Positions 63,405 through 64,000 of a stretch of DNA of 64,000 nucleotides are shown here, piece after piece (within the stretch, counting starts at the first letter, position 1; each line of letters begins with the position of its first letter). The translations under genes and the position numbers were made by a program. The notes under the pieces were generated by a model that saw only the letters and a program-made list of their open reading frames with translations, made no database searches and was not told the origin of the DNA. The stretch is from Sphaerisporangium album (GTDB lineage Bacteria; Actinomycetota; Actinomycetes; Streptosporangiales; Streptosporangiaceae): NCBI RefSeq assembly GCF_003323745.1, contig NZ_QOIL01000003.1, positions 248,001 to 312,000 of the forward strand. Direction: 5' to 3'.

Positions 63405-64000
63405 ATGGCGGCCGTGTTGCTGGCGACCACCTGCGCCGTCGTGTACGGCATGGCCGACTTCTTCGGCGGTCTCGCCACCCGGCGCTCGCGCGTCCTCGCC
63501 GTCGTCCTGCTCACCCAGGTCACCGGGCTGCTGTTCGTGATCCCGCTGCTGCCGATCCTTCCTGGCGCGCCGAGCCCCGGCGCGCTGGCCTGGGGCATGG
63601 GGGCGGGGCTGTGCGGCGGGCTCGCCGTCATCTTCTTCTATCGTGCTCTGGCCGGCGGCGTCATGTCGGTGGTGGCGCCGACGACCGCGACCATGTCCGT
63701 GGCGCTGCCCGTCCTGGTCGGCCTGATCCTGGGCGAACGCCCGGAGCCGCTCGCGCTCGCCGGGGTGGCGCTCGCGCTCGGCGCCGTGATCCTGGTCGGA
63801 CGCGACTCCGCCCCCGCGGGCGGCCGGACCACACTCGCGCCCGTCGTCCAGGCGCTCGCGTCCGGCCTCGGCTTCGGCGCGTTCTTCATCCTGCTCAAGC
63901 AGGCCCCCGAGGGCGCGGGCCTGTGGCCGCTGTTCGGCGCCCGCTTCGCCTCGATCCTCCTGGTCGCCGCGCTGGCCGTGGTCAGCGGGCGCACGCTGCG
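63405..64000 (+). CDS. EamA/DMT-family permease, 3' end outside window
   Basis: The frame opens at ATG after GGAGGTGA and is open to the right edge (198 codons visible). Membrane helices are evident: VLLATTCAVVYGMADFFGGLATR, VLLTQVTGLLFVIPLLPIL, GLCGGLAVIFFYRALAGG, PTTATMSVALPVLVGLILGERPEPLALAGVALALGAVILVGRD, and SGLGFGAFFILLKQAP begins the second EamA repeat. Such permeases export or import amino acids and small metabolites. Regulated in all likelihood by the divergent XRE-cupin protein. Confidence 0.88.
   Translation, partial: MAAVLLATTCAVVYGMADFFGGLATRRSRVLAVVLLTQVTGLLFVIPLLPILPGAPSPGALAWGMGAGLCGGLAVIFFYRALAGGVMSVVAPTTATMSVALPVLVGLILGERPEPLALAGVALALGAVILVGRDSAPAGGRTTLAPVVQALASGLGFGAFFILLKQAPEGAGLWPLFGARFASILLVAALAVVSGRTL

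Overview
The window is high-GC DNA from a filamentous actinomycete. Third codon positions are strongly GC-biased, GTG and TTG starts are frequent, genes overlap by 4 bp within operons, and there are many LacI regulators, secreted glycosidases, a MalR-like/amylase pair and a cyclic-di-AMP riboswitch ahead of a secreted cell-wall gene. I cannot assign a genus; a member of the Streptosporangiales or a Streptomyces relative fits. No insertion sequence, integrase, CRISPR array or rRNA is visible. One tRNA (Lys, CTT) is present.

Region 1 (1-12.3 kb) is the main find. It is the right-hand part of a specialised-metabolite cluster built on amino-group carrier protein (AmCP/LysW) chemistry. In order it holds a BtrH-like acyltransferase (cut by the left edge), a DegT/StrS aminotransferase, a transketolase split into two genes, LysW, the LysX ligase, a LysY/ArgC-type reductase, a LysZ/ArgB-type kinase, the LysK hydrolase, a C-A-T NRPS module and a thioesterase, ending at a strong terminator. 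This set matches the known route in which glutamate on LysW is activated, reduced to the semialdehyde, extended by two carbons by a transketolase, transaminated and released as 2,6-diamino-5,7-dihydroxyheptanoate (DADH), the precursor of azabicyclic amino acids (vazabitide, ficellomycin, azinomycin). Partner genes differ from what I recall of those clusters, so the product may be new. A NarL-type regulator lacking its phospho-acceptor Asp, a VOC protein and a PAPS-type sulfotransferase (15.8 kb) follow and may belong to the same system.

Region 2 (13-18 kb) is gene-poor, with about 1.9 kb and 1.5 kb of DNA in which I see no convincing gene around the sulfotransferase.

Region 3 (18-31 kb) has a giant secreted amylase with two GH13 catalytic domains, a MalR-like repressor, a DnaQ/BRCT exonuclease, tRNA-Lys, a c-di-AMP riboswitch with an RlpA-like secreted protein, a possible 6C-type RNA, OsmC, a small holin-like membrane protein, and a LacI gene divergent from an amidohydrolase/cupin operon with a clear operator between them.

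Region 4 (31-42 kb) carries transporters and regulators. A LacI gene at 34 kb and a sugar ABC transporter at 38-41 kb share an identical 14-bp palindrome, which links them as one regulon.

Region 5 (42-54 kb) has an ABC exporter, a MerR gene, two apparently frameshifted genes, a two-component system whose kinase looks like two kinases fused, TetR, GH1 beta-glucosidase and a secreted coiled-coil protein.

Region 6 (54-64 kb) has aldehyde dehydrogenase, acetate kinase, a hydrolase, TypA/BipA, a GH16 glucanase with a ricin-type lectin domain, a polysaccharide deacetylase lipoprotein, and an XRE-cupin regulator divergent from a DMT-family permease that runs off the right edge.
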